Of a stretch of DNA of 64,000 bases, positions 32,783 through 42,278 are shown piece after piece. Below the pieces are notes generated by a model. It saw only the letters and a program-made list of their open reading frames with translations, had not been told where the DNA came from and did not search any database. The number at the start of each line of letters is the position of its first letter. Positions within the stretch are counted from its first letter, which is position 1. Origin of the DNA: Leifsonia sp. PS1209 (GTDB lineage: Bacteria > Actinomycetota > Actinomycetes > Actinomycetales > Microbacteriaceae); the NCBI RefSeq assembly GCF_012317045.1, contig NZ_CP051154.1:744001-808000 (forward strand), written 5' to 3'. The position numbers and the translations under genes are program-made.

Positions 32783-34644
32783 TGCGCACCTCCATCGCCA
32801 CGGTCTGCCTCTCCGGCACCATCGTCGACAAGCTGCACTCGGCGGCCGACGCCGGTTTCGACGCGGTCGAGATCTTCGAACCGGACCTCGTGGTGGCCCA
32901 GCAGTCGCCGGAGGAGCTGCGCGCGCTGAGCGACAGACTCGGACTCGAGCTGTCGCTGTACCAGCCGTTCCGGGATGCGGAGGGGGTCAGCGACGATGTC
33001 TTCCGCGCCGTGCTCCACCGCGCGGAGGCCAAGTTCGAGCTGATGGAGCGGCTCGGCATCGACACGGTGCTCGTGTGCAGCAACGTGGCCACGGCGACCG
33101 TCGACGACGACGCCGTCTCCGCCTCCCAGCTGGCGCGGCTGGCGGACAGGGCGGCGGCGCGTGGGATGCGCATCGCGTACGAGGCCCTCGCGTGGGGCCG
33201 CTTCGTGGACGACTACCGCCGCTCCTGGCGGATCGTGGAGCTGGCAGGACACGAGGCGCTCGGCGTCTGCCTGGACAGCTTCCACATCCTGTCGCGCGGG
33301 CACGATCCGGCCGGGATCGAGAGCATCCCCGGCGAGAAGGTGTTCTTCGTGCAGCTGGCCGACGCCCCGCTGCTGTCGCTGGATGTGCTCTCCTGGAGCC
33401 GTCACCACCGTCTGTTCCCCGGTGAAGGCGGCTTCGACCTGCCCGCGTTCCTTGCCCACGTCGTGCGTGGCGGATACCGCGGTCCGCTGTCGCTCGAGGT
33501 GTTCAACGACACCTTCCGCCAGACCGACGCCTGGCGCACGGCCAGGCACGCGCACCGGTCGCTGCGCGTGCTCGAAGACGCGACGGCGCGGCTGCTGGCG
33601 AGCGCGCCCGGCGGCGAAACCGATTCCGCCGGGGCCGATCCCGCAGCGCACGACCTCGCCACCGTCACCGCCGTGCCGGAGCCGCGCGGCTTCGACTTCG
33701 TGGAGATCAAGGCCGAGAACACCGACGCCGTCGCCGTCCTGCTGGACCAGCTGGGCTTCGCGTTCGCCGGGCAGCACAGGACGAAGGACGTGCGCCTCTG
33801 GTCGCAGGGCGACGCGCGGGTGATCCTCAACGAACAGCAGGCGCGTGGCCGTGAGCCGTCCATCGCCGCGGTGGGGCTCGACGTGGCGGACCCGGCGGCG
33901 GCAGCGTCGCGGGCCTCGGCTCTGAGCGTGCCGCGCGCGTTCCGCCGCACGAGCGCCCAGGATCAGGACCTCCCTGCCGTCGTCGCCCCGGACGGCACCG
34001 AGATCTTCTGGTCGACACCGACGCCCGGGTCGGCGACTCCGGACTGGGTGGCCGAGTTCAGTGGAGGCTTCGGTGCCGGAGACGCGGCCATCCGCGGAAT
34101 CGACCACGTCAACCTCGCCCAGCCTGCCGCCGACTTCGACGAGGCCGTGCTGTTCTACGGAAGCCTGCTCGCGCTGCGGCCGTCGGCCACGACCGAGGTG
34201 GCCGGCCCCGTCGGGCTGGTCCGCAGCCAGGTGGTCCGCTCGCGCGACGGGGGCGTGCGGTTCGCGCTCAACGTCGCTCCGTCGCTGTCCGAGCGCGACG
34301 CGACACCGGATGCGCGGCCCTTCGCCCAGCACGTCGCCATCTCCTGCTCGGACGTGGTCGGCCTGGCCAGGCGTGCGCGGGAGCGGGGCCTGCGGTTCCT
34401 GCCCGTTCCCACCAACTACTACGAGGACCTCGCCGCACGCTTCGACCTCGGCGCGGAGAGGATCGCCGAACTGCGCTCGCTCGACCTGCTCTACGACCGC
34501 GACGCGGACGGCGAGTTCGTGCACTTCTACACGCCGACGCTCGGCAGCGTCTTCATCGAGCTGGTCCAGCGGGTCGGCGGATACGACGGCTACGGCGCGG
34601 GCAACGCCCCGGTGCGGATGGCCGCGCAGCACGCCGCGGCCTGA
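32782..34644 (+). CDS. qsuB: 3-dehydroshikimate dehydratase, TIM barrel fused to an HPPD-like domain (QsuB-like)
   Basis: 620 codons, close to Corynebacterium QsuB. Residues 1-270 form an AP-endonuclease-type TIM barrel with the catalytic/metal residues Glu134 (AYEALAWG), Asp165 (CLDSFHIL), Gln191 (FVQLADAP) and Glu239 (LSLEVFNDTFR), matching those of characterised two-domain dehydratases. Residues about 300-620 are two VOC repeats like 4-hydroxyphenylpyruvate dioxygenase (RGIDHVNLAQ; FIELVQRVGGYDGYG). It converts 3-dehydroshikimate to protocatechuate. It is coupled to qsuD. Confidence 0.92.
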   Translation: MRTSIATVCLSGTIVDKLHSAADAGFDAVEIFEPDLVVAQQSPEELRALSDRLGLELSLYQPFRDAEGVSDDVFRAVLHRAEAKFELMERLGIDTVLVCSNVATATVDDDAVSASQLARLADRAAARGMRIAYEALAWGRFVDDYRRSWRIVELAGHEALGVCLDSFHILSRGHDPAGIESIPGEKVFFVQLADAPLLSLDVLSWSRHHRLFPGEGGFDLPAFLAHVVRGGYRGPLSLEVFNDTFRQTDAWRTARHAHRSLRVLEDATARLLASAPGGETDSAGADPAAHDLATVTAVPEPRGFDFVEIKAENTDAVAVLLDQLGFAFAGQHRTKDVRLWSQGDARVILNEQQARGREPSIAAVGLDVADPAAAASRASALSVPRAFRRTSAQDQDLPAVVAPDGTEIFWSTPTPGSATPDWVAEFSGGFGAGDAAIRGIDHVNLAQPAADFDEAVLFYGSLLALRPSATTEVAGPVGLVRSQVVRSRDGGVRFALNVAPSLSERDATPDARPFAQHVAISCSDVVGLARRARERGLRFLPVPTNYYEDLAARFDLGAERIAELRSLDLLYDRDADGEFVHFYTPTLGSVFIELVQRVGGYDGYGAGNAPVRMAAQHAAA

Positions 34645-34686
34645 GCGCGGTCGCGCACTCGCCACCGCGCCCGAACCATCCGGCGC

Positions 34687-36120
34687 TCAGACCCCCGCGG
34701 TCGCGCGCGCGTACTGCTCGCGGATCACCGGGCGGGTGTCGACCGCGAGCGCCGGTGCAGCATCCACTGTCCACTCCGGCCGCTCGCCGGTCAGCGCCCA
34801 CGCGGCCTGCACCGCCGCGCCGTTCGCCACGTACTCGCCCGGCGCCGGCACCACGACGGGAGCGTCGAACACCTGCGCCGCGATGGCGGCGACCGCGCGG
34901 TTCTGCGCGGCCCCGCCGATCAGGAGCACGCGCTTCTCCCGCACACCGACCGCGCGCACGGCGTCGAGGCCGTCCGCGAGCCCGCAGAGCATCCCTTCGA
35001 TGGCGGCGCGGGCGAACGTGGACGGGCGGGTGCTGGCGATGGTGAGCCCGTGGATGCTCGCCGTGGCGTCCGGCAGGTTCGGGGTACGCTCTCCCTCGAA
35101 GTACGGCACGAGGACGACGCCTTCCGCGCCGGGCTCGGCGGACAGCGCGAGGTCGGCGAGCTCGTCGAAGTCGACCGAGAGCAGGCCGGAGATGGAGCTG
35201 ATCACGCGGGCGGCGTTGAGCGTCGCGATCAGCGGCAGGCTGAGTCCGCTGGCATCGGCGAAACCCGCGACCGTTCCGCTCTCGTCGGATACGGGGGCAT
35301 CGGTCACCGCGAACACCGTGCCGCTGGTGCCGATCGAGACGACCACGTCGCCGTCGGCGGCACCGAGCCCGAGCGCGGCGCCCGCGTTGTCGCCGGCGCC
35401 GGGTCCGACCAGCACGCCGGAGGGGGTGCGTCCGGCCGACTCCGCCGGCCCGAGCACCCGCGGGAGCACGATGCCGTCGCCGGCCGTGCCTGCCTCCCGG
35501 GCCGCGCGACCGAAGGCGCGCGAGAACAGGTCGAGGTCGTACGCCCCGGATGCAGCGCCCCAGTATGCGGTGCCGCTCGCGTCCGAGCGATCGGTCGTCA
35601 GCGCGTCGAGGTCGGGGCCGAGCTCGCTCTCGCCCTCCGGGCCATAGCCGAGCAGGCGCCAGGTGAGCCAGTCGTGGGGGAGGGCGACCGCTGCCACGCG
35701 TTCCGCGTTCGCCGGTTCCGCGTCGCGCAGCCAGCGCAGCTTGGTCGCCGTGAAGGAGGCGACGGGGACGACGCCGACGCGGGCGGCGTATTCGGCGGCT
35801 CCGACCTCGTCGATGAGGTCCCGGGCGGCCTGGGCGGAGCGGGTGTCGTTCCAGAGCAGGGCGTCGCGGACGACCCGGCCCTGCGCATCCAGTGTCACCA
35901 TGCCGTGCTGCTGCCCGGCGATGGACACAGCGGCAACGTCGTCGAGTCCGCCGGCCTCCTCGATGGCCTGCTGCAGAGCGACCCACCAGGCGGCGGGGTC
36001 GACCTCGGTGCCATCGGGATGCGCGGCACGCCCGTACCGCACGACGGCTCCCGTTTCGAGGTCGCGCACGACCACCTTGCAGCTCTGCGTCGATGAGTCG
36101 ACTCCGGCGACCAGCGTCAT
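34687..36120 (-). CDS. xylB: Xylulokinase
   Basis: 477 codons. FGGY carbohydrate kinase: N-terminal phosphate-binding loop [13 protein letters not shown] with the catalytic Asp8, substrate motif [21 protein letters not shown], and C-terminal ATP domain motif [17 protein letters not shown] plus [13 protein letters not shown]. It phosphorylates D-xylulose to xylulose 5-phosphate for the pentose phosphate pathway. It follows xylA by 97 bases on the same strand, with a GC hairpin in the gap and a GAAAGGAC ribosome site. Confidence 0.95.
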   Translation of the reverse strand: MTLVAGVDSSTQSCKVVVRDLETGAVVRYGRAAHPDGTEVDPAAWWVALQQAIEEAGGLDDVAAVSIAGQQHGMVTLDAQGRVVRDALLWNDTRSAQAARDLIDEVGAAEYAARVGVVPVASFTATKLRWLRDAEPANAERVAAVALPHDWLTWRLLGYGPEGESELGPDLDALTTDRSDASGTAYWGAASGAYDLDLFSRAFGRAAREAGTAGDGIVLPRVLGPAESAGRTPSGVLVGPGAGDNAGAALGLGAADGDVVVSIGTSGTVFAVTDAPVSDESGTVAGFADASGLSLPLIATLNAARVISSISGLLSVDFDELADLALSAEPGAEGVVLVPYFEGERTPNLPDATASIHGLTIASTRPSTFARAAIEGMLCGLADGLDAVRAVGVREKRVLLIGGAAQNRAVAAIAAQVFDAPVVVPAPGEYVANGAAVQAAWALTGERPEWTVDAAPALAVDTRPVIREQYARATAGV

Positions 36121-36149
36121 CCGCTCTGTCCTTTCCGATGAATGGGGGA

Positions 36150-36178
36150 GAGGGGCGCCCGGTTCGCGGGCGCCCCTC
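36150..36178 (-). other. Intercistronic hairpin between xylA and xylB
   Basis: GAGGGGCGCCC (36150-36160) pairs perfectly with GGGCGCCCCTC (36168-36178), loop 7. No T run follows on the minus strand. It may stabilise xylA mRNA and reduce read-through into xylB. Confidence 0.65.
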
Positions 36179-36217
36179 GAGGTGTTTCAGGTGTGATTCA
36201 GTCGCTTTTCAGCGGGT

Positions 36218-37408
36218 TCAGCGAGCGCCGAGCAGGTGCTCGAGCGCCAGCTGCTGCAGCCGCACGAAGCCGAAGCCCTTGCCGCCGAAGTACGCGTCGG
36301 CGTCGAAGTCCTCGTACGAGGCGCGGTCGGCCAGCAGGTCGTCGTAGCTCTCGCCGTCGGCCAGCGTGGTCTGCGCGAGCTGGGTGACGCGCGACGCCTC
36401 GAGCGCCTCCTGCACCTCGGGGTCGGCGCGGAAGGCCTGCGCGCGCTCCTTGAGGAGCAGGTAGGTGCGCATGTTCGCCGCTGCGGAGTCCCAGACGCCG
36501 GTGATGTCCTCGGTGCGCGACGGCTTGTAGTCGAAGTGGCGGGGGCCGTCGTAGGACGGGCCGCCGTTCGGGCCGCCGTTCTCGAGCAGGTCGACCAGCG
36601 CGAACGCGTTCTGCAGGTCGCCGTGACCGAAGACCAGGTCCTGGTCGTACTTGATGCCGCGCTGACCGTTGAGGTCGATGTGGAACAGCTTGCCCTGGTA
36701 GAGCGCCTGGGCGATGCCTGCCGCGAAGTTCAGGCCGGCCATCTGCTCGTGTCCGACCTCCGGGTTCACGCCGACCAGCTCGGGGCGCTCCAGCGTCTCG
36801 ATGAACGCCATCGCGTGGCCGACCGTCGGGAGGAGGATGTCGCCGCGGGGCTCGTTCGGCTTCGGCTCGATGGCGAAGCGGATGTCGTATCCCTTGTCGG
36901 TGACGTACTGGCCGAGCAGGTTGACGGCCTCGCGGTAGCGCTCCAGCGCGGCGCGGATGTCCTTGGCCGAGTCATACTCCGCACCCTCGCGGCCACCCCA
37001 CATGACGAAGGTCTTGGCGCCGAGCTCGGCGGCCAGGTCGAGGTTGCGGAGCACCTTGCGCAGCGCGAAGCGGCGGACGGCGCGGTCGTTGGAGGTGAAG
37101 CCGCCGTCTTTGAAGACCGGAGCGCTGAACAGGTTGGTGGTCACCATCGGGACGATCACGCCGGTGTCGGCGAGGGCGCCCTTGAGGCGGTCGATCTGCT
37201 TCTGGCGCTCGGCGTCGGTGGAGCCGAAGGCGAACAGGTCGTCGTCGTGGAAGGTCAGACCGTACGCACCGAGCTCGTTGAGCTTCGTGACGGCCTCGAC
37301 GACGTCGAGCTGCGGACGGGTGGGGCCGCCGAACGGGTCGGTGCCGTTGTATCCGATGGTCCAGAGTCCGAACGAGAACTTGTCCTCGCGGGTGGGTGTG
37401 GCAGTCAT
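36218..37408 (-). CDS. xylA: Xylose isomerase
   Basis: 396 codons from ATG 37408 ([20 protein letters not shown]), with AAGGAA upstream; the frame open further upstream lies inside the xylanase gene. Short (class I) actinobacterial type: catalytic His54 and Asp57 in [11 protein letters not shown], metal ligand Glu181 and Lys183 in AIEPKPNEP, further ligands in [11 protein letters not shown] and the [17 protein letters not shown] loop. It interconverts D-xylose and D-xylulose with Mg2+/Mn2+/Co2+. It starts 11 bases after the GH10 stop and precedes xylB. Confidence 0.97.
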   Translation of the reverse strand: MTATPTREDKFSFGLWTIGYNGTDPFGGPTRPQLDVVEAVTKLNELGAYGLTFHDDDLFAFGSTDAERQKQIDRLKGALADTGVIVPMVTTNLFSAPVFKDGGFTSNDRAVRRFALRKVLRNLDLAAELGAKTFVMWGGREGAEYDSAKDIRAALERYREAVNLLGQYVTDKGYDIRFAIEPKPNEPRGDILLPTVGHAMAFIETLERPELVGVNPEVGHEQMAGLNFAAGIAQALYQGKLFHIDLNGQRGIKYDQDLVFGHGDLQNAFALVDLLENGGPNGGPSYDGPRHFDYKPSRTEDITGVWDSAAANMRTYLLLKERAQAFRADPEVQEALEASRVTQLAQTTLADGESYDDLLADRASYEDFDADAYFGGKGFGFVRLQQLALEHLLGAR

Positions 37409-37419
37409 AGCAATTTCCT

Positions 37420-38676
37420 TCAGTTGTTCGATGGGATGGAGATCTGAATGCGATCGGTGGTTCGGTCGATGGTGATCGGGGTGGCCGCGTCGCCGACACG
37501 CACCAGGTAGTCGCCGCTGAAGCCGGAGACGGCGACGCGTCCGTTCTCGTCGGCGATGGTGGTGGTGGAGCTCAGCCACCACTCATCGGCGATGAGCCTG
37601 CGCAGCGCCCCGTACGACGGCTTGGGCGTCCCGTCCGCGCGGACCAGGCCGATCGGCGCGCCGAGCCACGCATCGGCGTCGGTGAGACCCCAGTACGTGA
37701 TCGCTTCGACGGAGGGATGCGCGACCAGCGACCGGTAGTGCCGCACCAGTTCGTCGGCCTGCCGCTCTTCGCCCTCCGGCGTCGACGGCCACTCGGTGAT
37801 CTGGTAGTCGTTGAGGTCGACGATGTCGGCCGGCATCAGGTGCCCGGACACCAGCGACGTCTCCGTCAGGTGCAGGGGAAGGCCGTAGCGGGCGAACCGG
37901 TCGACCGTCGCGAGCACGGCGTCTTCGCCCCAGTAGCCCTGGTGCATGTGGGTCTGCAGGCCGATGGCGTCGATCGGGATGCCGGCCTCCAGCACGCCCT
38001 CGATCAGGCATTCGTATGCGGTCGACAGGTCGAAGTCGTTGAGCAGCAGCTTCACGTTCGGGTTGGCGGCGCGGGCTTCCTCGAACGCCATCCGGATCAT
38101 GGCGATGCGTCCCTTGGCGCGGGCGAGTGGGGTGATCGCGTTGTCGCCGTTGTCGAACACCGGCATGATGACGACCTCGTTGATGGCGTCCCAGGTGTCG
38201 ATCAGGCCGTCGAAGTCGTGCACCTCGCGGCGGATGCGCTCGCGCTGCAGGCGCTCGACCTCGTCGAGCGGCAGGCCGAGCAGCCAGTCCGGCTGCACGG
38301 TGTGCCAGACCAGCGGGTGGCCCTTGAGCGCGACGCCGCGGTCGCGGAACCAGCGGGCGGTGCGCTGCAGCCTGGCGGTGTCCGGCTCTCCGCGCCGCGG
38401 CTCGAAGCGGCCCCAGTAGAACGGGAGCGTCGCGGTGTTGAACACGCCGGTGTACAGCTCGGCGAGACGTTCGTCCGCCTCGTTCCCCTCGCCGTTCGCC
38501 AGGCCGATGAAGTCGAAGCCGATGTTGCCGAAGCCGAACGCGTGCCTGGTCTGCTCGACGGTGACCTCGGCGCCGGCCAGCGGCTCTCCTCGCGCATCCA
38601 GGACCGTGACGACGGCCTCGTGGATGCGGTGGGCCGGCGCCGTGGTCGACGGCTCGGCTGCGGAATAGATCGACAC
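37420..38676 (-). CDS. Endo-1,4-beta-xylanase, GH10, intracellular
   Basis: 418 codons from GTG 38676. A small N-terminal beta segment (residues 15-45, carbohydrate-binding-like) leads into a GH10 barrel: [14 protein letters not shown], acid/base Glu167 in [19 protein letters not shown], nucleophile Glu272 in LHLTETSL, then [15 protein letters not shown]. No signal peptide, so it acts in the cytoplasm on imported xylo-oligosaccharides rather than on polymer. It is the first gene of the GH10-xylA-xylB operon. A minus-strand TATGTT (38717-38712) is a possible -10. Confidence 0.92.
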   Translation of the reverse strand: MSIYSAAEPSTTAPAHRIHEAVVTVLDARGEPLAGAEVTVEQTRHAFGFGNIGFDFIGLANGEGNEADERLAELYTGVFNTATLPFYWGRFEPRRGEPDTARLQRTARWFRDRGVALKGHPLVWHTVQPDWLLGLPLDEVERLQRERIRREVHDFDGLIDTWDAINEVVIMPVFDNGDNAITPLARAKGRIAMIRMAFEEARAANPNVKLLLNDFDLSTAYECLIEGVLEAGIPIDAIGLQTHMHQGYWGEDAVLATVDRFARYGLPLHLTETSLVSGHLMPADIVDLNDYQITEWPSTPEGEERQADELVRHYRSLVAHPSVEAITYWGLTDADAWLGAPIGLVRADGTPKPSYGALRRLIADEWWLSSTTTIADENGRVAVSGFSGDYLVRVGDAATPITIDRTTDRIQISIPSNN

Positions 38677-38751
38677 TGATTCACTCTCGGAGGGGAATTG
38701 TTGTTTCTAAGAACATATCAGCGAGAGCGGCCGATGGGAAATGCGAATTTC

Positions 38752-39780
38752 TCAGACGGTCGGGGCGGGACCCGTGCTCGCGCGGACGACCAGCTCGGCA
38801 GGGAGGTGCACGCCGGTCGCGACGGGCTGTCCGTCCAACAGGGCGAGCAGCATCTGCAGCGCGCGCTCGCCGAGTTCGTGCAGCGGCTGCGCGACGGTGG
38901 TCAGCGGCGGGGTGGAGTTCGCCGCATCCGGGATGTCGTCGAAGCCGACGATCGAGAGATCCTCCGGCACCCGGAGGCCCAGCTCCCTGGCGACGGAGAG
39001 CACGCCGATCGCCGAGGTGTCGTTGGCGGCGAAGACCGCCGTCGGCCGGTCCGGCCGGTCCAGCAGCTCGCGCGCCACGACGGCGGACTGTGCCGCGGAG
39101 TACTCGCCGTACAGCACCAGGTCCTGGTCGAACGGGATGCCCGCCTCCTGGAGTGCCTGACGGTAGCCGTCCTCGCGGAGCTGGGCGGAGGCCAGATCCC
39201 GTCGGCCGCGGATGTGCGCGATCCTGGTGTGCCCCAGCCCGATCAGGTGGCGAACGGCGACGAGCGCGCCTCCCACGTTGTCCGAGTCGATCGTCGCAGG
39301 GCCGCCCTGCCCCGTGTGCGGGTCGATCGCCACGACCGGGATGGAGGAACTCGGGATGAGCGTGGTGGGCGTGACGATGATCGCCCCGTCGATGAGCGTG
39401 CCTGCCAGGCGGGACAGCGACTTGCGCTCCCACCCGACGCTGCTCACGCCGGAGACGAGCCCGGTGTACGCGAGCAGTTCGTATCCCGTGCCGGTGGCGG
39501 CGACCGAGATGCCCTTCAGCAGCTCGACGGAGAACGGCTCGAACTCGGCGACGAGGATGCCGATGACGTTGGTGCTGCGCCTGCGCAGGCTGCTCGCGAC
39601 GAGCGAGGTCTCGTAGCCGAGCTCGTTCACCACCTCCATCACGCGCTGGGAGGTGGTGGCCGCGACGCCGTAGCGTTCGTTGACCACCTTGGAGACGGTG
39701 GACACCGAGACTCCTGCCGCACGGGCGACGTCGTTGATCGTCACCCTGCCGAAGGCGGCGGGGTCGAGTTCCGTGGACAT
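38752..39780 (-). CDS. LacI-family regulator, probable xylan-oligosaccharide repressor (BxlR/XylR-like)
   Basis: 342 codons from ATG 39780 (a GTG at 39789 is also in frame). HTH TINDVARAAGVSVSTVSKVVN, hinge TSLVASSLRRRS and a sensor domain (FAANDTSAIGVLSVA; IVGFDDIPDAANSTPPLTTV). It lies between the GH10-xylA-xylB operon on its own strand and the divergent BxlEFG-like importer operon, so it probably controls both. Its promoter and the importer promoter share a strong double operator (39832-39859). TACTGT on the minus strand (39793-39788) suggests an almost leaderless mRNA. Confidence 0.92.
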   Translation of the reverse strand: MSTELDPAAFGRVTINDVARAAGVSVSTVSKVVNERYGVAATTSQRVMEVVNELGYETSLVASSLRRRSTNVIGILVAEFEPFSVELLKGISVAATGTGYELLAYTGLVSGVSSVGWERKSLSRLAGTLIDGAIIVTPTTLIPSSSIPVVAIDPHTGQGGPATIDSDNVGGALVAVRHLIGLGHTRIAHIRGRRDLASAQLREDGYRQALQEAGIPFDQDLVLYGEYSAAQSAVVARELLDRPDRPTAVFAANDTSAIGVLSVARELGLRVPEDLSIVGFDDIPDAANSTPPLTTVAQPLHELGERALQMLLALLDGQPVATGVHLPAELVVRASTGPAPTV

Positions 39781-39831
39781 AGTGGACACAGTACCGTGCG
39801 CCCAGCGCTTTTCCAGGTTTGCAGCGACATT

Positions 39832-39871
39832 TCGATAACGTTGTCGAAAACGTTATCGACATCGTTTGACA
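39832..39871 (+). promoter_or_regulatory. Double LacI-type operator and -35 of the xylo-oligosaccharide importer
   Basis: TCGATAACGTT (39832-39842) and AACGTTATCGA (39849-39859) are perfect inverted copies with a 6-base gap; each half contains an AACGTT core with central CpG, and the two CpG centres are 12 bases apart. A consensus -35 TTGACA (39866-39871) follows directly. A matching -10 was not clear. Binding would silence both lacI and the importer operon. Confidence 0.8.
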
Positions 39872-39947
39872 AATCACAGGATGGGATGCGAAGCTCTCGG
39901 CGGGCGGACGAATGTGCGTCAATGAGGACAACCAAGGAGTTTCCACA

Positions 39948-41237
39948 ATGAAGAGGAAAATTCGAGCGGCGGGCTTGCTCGCACTCGTCGCGAGCACAGC
40001 CCTTCTCGCAACGGCGTGTAGTGGCGACGGCGGCTACTCTGCTGACGGCAAGGTCACGATGACCTTCTGGCACAACTCCACCACCGGACCGGGCAAGGCC
40101 TACTGGCAGCAGACGGTCGCGGACTTCGAGAAGGCCAACCCCAACGTCACGATCAAGATCCAGTCCATCCAGAACGAGGACATGGACGGCAAGCTGCAGA
40201 CCGCGCTGAACTCCGGCGACGGTCCCGACATCTTCATGGCACGCGGTGGCGGAAAGCTCGCCGACGTCGTCGCAGCAGGTCAGGCGATGGACATCAGCGA
40301 CAAGATCGACTCCGCGACCAAGTCGGCGGTCAGCGAGGGCGTCCTGAACTCGTTCGCCGTCGACGGCAAGATCTACGGCATGCCGACCGCCGTGCTCCCC
40401 GGCGGCATCTACTACAGCCAGGACCTCTACAAGGCGGCCGGCGTCACCACGACCCCGACCACCATCCCGGAACTCGAGGCGACGGTCGAGGCCGTCAAGA
40501 AGACCGGCGTTCAGCCGATCGCCCTCGGTGGCAAGGACGCATGGCCCGCAGCGCACTGGTACTACTTCTTCGCCCTCCGCGAGTGCTCGCAGGACACGAT
40601 GAACAAGGCGGCCAAGTCGCGCAGCTTCGACGACAACTGCTGGCTCAAGGCCGGTGAGGACCTCCAGTCCTTCGCCGCGACGAAGCCGTTCAACGACGGC
40701 TTCCTGACCACCACGGCACAGCAGGGCGCAGGCAGCTCCGCCGGTCTCGTCGCCAACCACAAGGCGTCGATGGAACTGATGGGCGCCTGGGACCCGGGAG
40801 TGATCGCATCGCTCACCCCCGACCAGAAGCCGCTGGCCGACCTCAGCTGGTTCCCGTTCCCCGCGATCGACGGCGGTAAGGGCAAGGCAGACGCGATGAT
40901 GGGTGGCGTCGACGGCTTCACCTGTGCCACGAAGGCTCCGAAGGAGTGCCCGGAGTTCCTCAACTTCTTCATGCAGAAGAAGTACCAGGAGGGCTACGCG
41001 ACCGCGTTCCAGACCCTCCCGGCGAGCAAGGACGCCCAGGACGTCGTCACCGACCCCGCGCTGAAGAAGATCCTCGAGGCGTACAACAAGGCACCGTACG
41101 TGTCCGTCTGGCTCGACACCCTCTACGGACAGAGCGTCGGTAACGCTCTGAACGCCGGTGTCGTCGACATGCTCGCAGGCAAGGGCAGCCCGGAGGCGAT
41201 CGTCAAGGCCGTCAACGACGCCGGAGCAAAGGGATAG
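39948..41237 (+). CDS. Xylo-oligosaccharide ABC transporter binding lipoprotein (BxlE-like)
   Basis: 429 codons from ATG 39948 with AAGGAG (39934-39939). Signal peptide MKRKIRAAGLLALVASTALL ends in lipobox ATAC; mature family 1 solute-binding protein (TMTFWHNSTTGPGKAYWQQ; GDGPDIFMARGGGKLADVV; AWPAAHWYYFFALREC). Anchored outside the membrane, it delivers sugar to the two permeases that follow. The xylan genes around it make xylobiose/xylotriose the likely ligand, as for Streptomyces BxlE (inference). Confidence 0.9.
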   Translation: MKRKIRAAGLLALVASTALLATACSGDGGYSADGKVTMTFWHNSTTGPGKAYWQQTVADFEKANPNVTIKIQSIQNEDMDGKLQTALNSGDGPDIFMARGGGKLADVVAAGQAMDISDKIDSATKSAVSEGVLNSFAVDGKIYGMPTAVLPGGIYYSQDLYKAAGVTTTPTTIPELEATVEAVKKTGVQPIALGGKDAWPAAHWYYFFALRECSQDTMNKAAKSRSFDDNCWLKAGEDLQSFAATKPFNDGFLTTTAQQGAGSSAGLVANHKASMELMGAWDPGVIASLTPDQKPLADLSWFPFPAIDGGKGKADAMMGGVDGFTCATKAPKECPEFLNFFMQKKYQEGYATAFQTLPASKDAQDVVTDPALKKILEAYNKAPYVSVWLDTLYGQSVGNALNAGVVDMLAGKGSPEAIVKAVNDAGAKG

Positions 41238-41246
41238 TTCTCGATC

Positions 41247-42278
41247 ATGAGTGAGTCCCTCGGTGCAAAGTCGGTCATCGACGAGCAACAAGCTCCGAGC
41301 GTTCGCACAAACGGGGGTGACGCCGTCGTGGCGTCACCCCCTGTGCGGTCGCGTCCCCCGCGACGCCGCAGAGGCGGTGGTTGGCGTCAGCGAGCAGAGA
41401 TCACCCTGCTGGCCGGTCCGGCGATCATCATGTTCCTGGCGTTCGTCATCTTCCCGGTGGTGCTCGCCGCGTACTACGGCTTCTTCAAGTGGAAGGGCTA
41501 CGGAGCCCCGACCGACTTCGTGGGGCTCAACAACTACCTGATCATCTTCCAGGACAAGACGTTCCAGGACGCCTTGACGCACAACGGGATCATCCTGGTG
41601 CTCTCCCTGGTCATGCAGGGGCCGGTGGCGATCGTGCTCGCCCTGCTCCTCAACCAGAAGATCCGCGGGCGCACCATCATCCGCGTGCTGATCTTCGTGC
41701 CGTACGTGATCTCCGAGGTCATCGTCGGAACCGGGTTCAGCCTGATGCTGCAGAGCGCAGGCGCGGTCAACGACCTGCTGCAGAGCATCGGCCTCGGTGC
41801 GTTCAAGCAGGACTGGCTGTCCGACCCGAGCATCGCGATCTGGTCGCTGATGTTCATCATCTCCTGGAAGTACATCGGCTTCGCCGTGATCCTCTTCCTC
41901 GCCGGAATGCAGAGCATCCCGGAGGAACTGTTCGAGGCGGCAGCCATCGACGGGGCGAGCTACTGGCAGATCCAGCGGCGCATCACGCTTCCGCTGCTCG
42001 GCCCGACCATCCGGATCTGGGCGTTCCTGTCGATCATCGGCTCCCTGCAGCTGTTCGACCTCGTCTACATCATCTGGGGTCAGTACGTCGCTGCGACCGC
42101 AGGGACGTCGACCATGGCGACGTACATGGTCGTGAACGGCCGCGGCTCAGGCAACTACGGCTTCGGCAACGCCGTCGCGGTCGTGATGTTCCTCATCTCG
42201 CTCGTGATCGCCCTGGTCTACCAGCGTTTCGTGCTTCGTCGCGACATGGTCGGCGCCATTACGGAGGGTAAGAAGTAA
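41247..42278 (+). CDS. Sugar ABC transporter permease (BxlF/MalF type)
   Basis: 343 codons from ATG 41247; an alternative GTG at 41328 would remove 27 polar residues and also clear a perfect hairpin (41313-41341) from the coding region. After a basic stretch (RSRPPRRRRGGGWRQR) come six membrane segments (LLAGPAIIMFLAFVIFPVV first) and the EAA loop FEAAAIDGASYWQIQRRITL. It forms the channel with the next permease (TAATG overlap). No ATPase gene is linked. Confidence 0.92.
   Translation: MSESLGAKSVIDEQQAPSVRTNGGDAVVASPPVRSRPPRRRRGGGWRQRAEITLLAGPAIIMFLAFVIFPVVLAAYYGFFKWKGYGAPTDFVGLNNYLIIFQDKTFQDALTHNGIILVLSLVMQGPVAIVLALLLNQKIRGRTIIRVLIFVPYVISEVIVGTGFSLMLQSAGAVNDLLQSIGLGAFKQDWLSDPSIAIWSLMFIISWKYIGFAVILFLAGMQSIPEELFEAAAIDGASYWQIQRRITLPLLGPTIRIWAFLSIIGSLQLFDLVYIIWGQYVAATAGTSTMATYMVVNGRGSGNYGFGNAVAVVMFLISLVIALVYQRFVLRRDMVGAITEGKK
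41313..41341 (+). other. Perfect GC hairpin near the start of the permease gene
   Basis: GGGGGTGACGCC (41313-41324), loop GTCGT, GGCGTCACCCCC (41330-41341). It sits 76 bases after the binding protein stop, inside the annotated N-terminus of the permease. Position and strength resemble the hairpin after the other binding protein gene (10924-10955). Confidence 0.7.

Noticed and set aside
34100..34644. 4-hydroxyphenylpyruvate dioxygenase activity for the C-terminal half of the QsuB-like protein.
   Set aside because: The fused HPPD-like domain is standard in two-domain dehydroshikimate dehydratases, and the operon context is shikimate catabolism. Iron-ligand residues cannot be confirmed by eye, so no separate activity is claimed.
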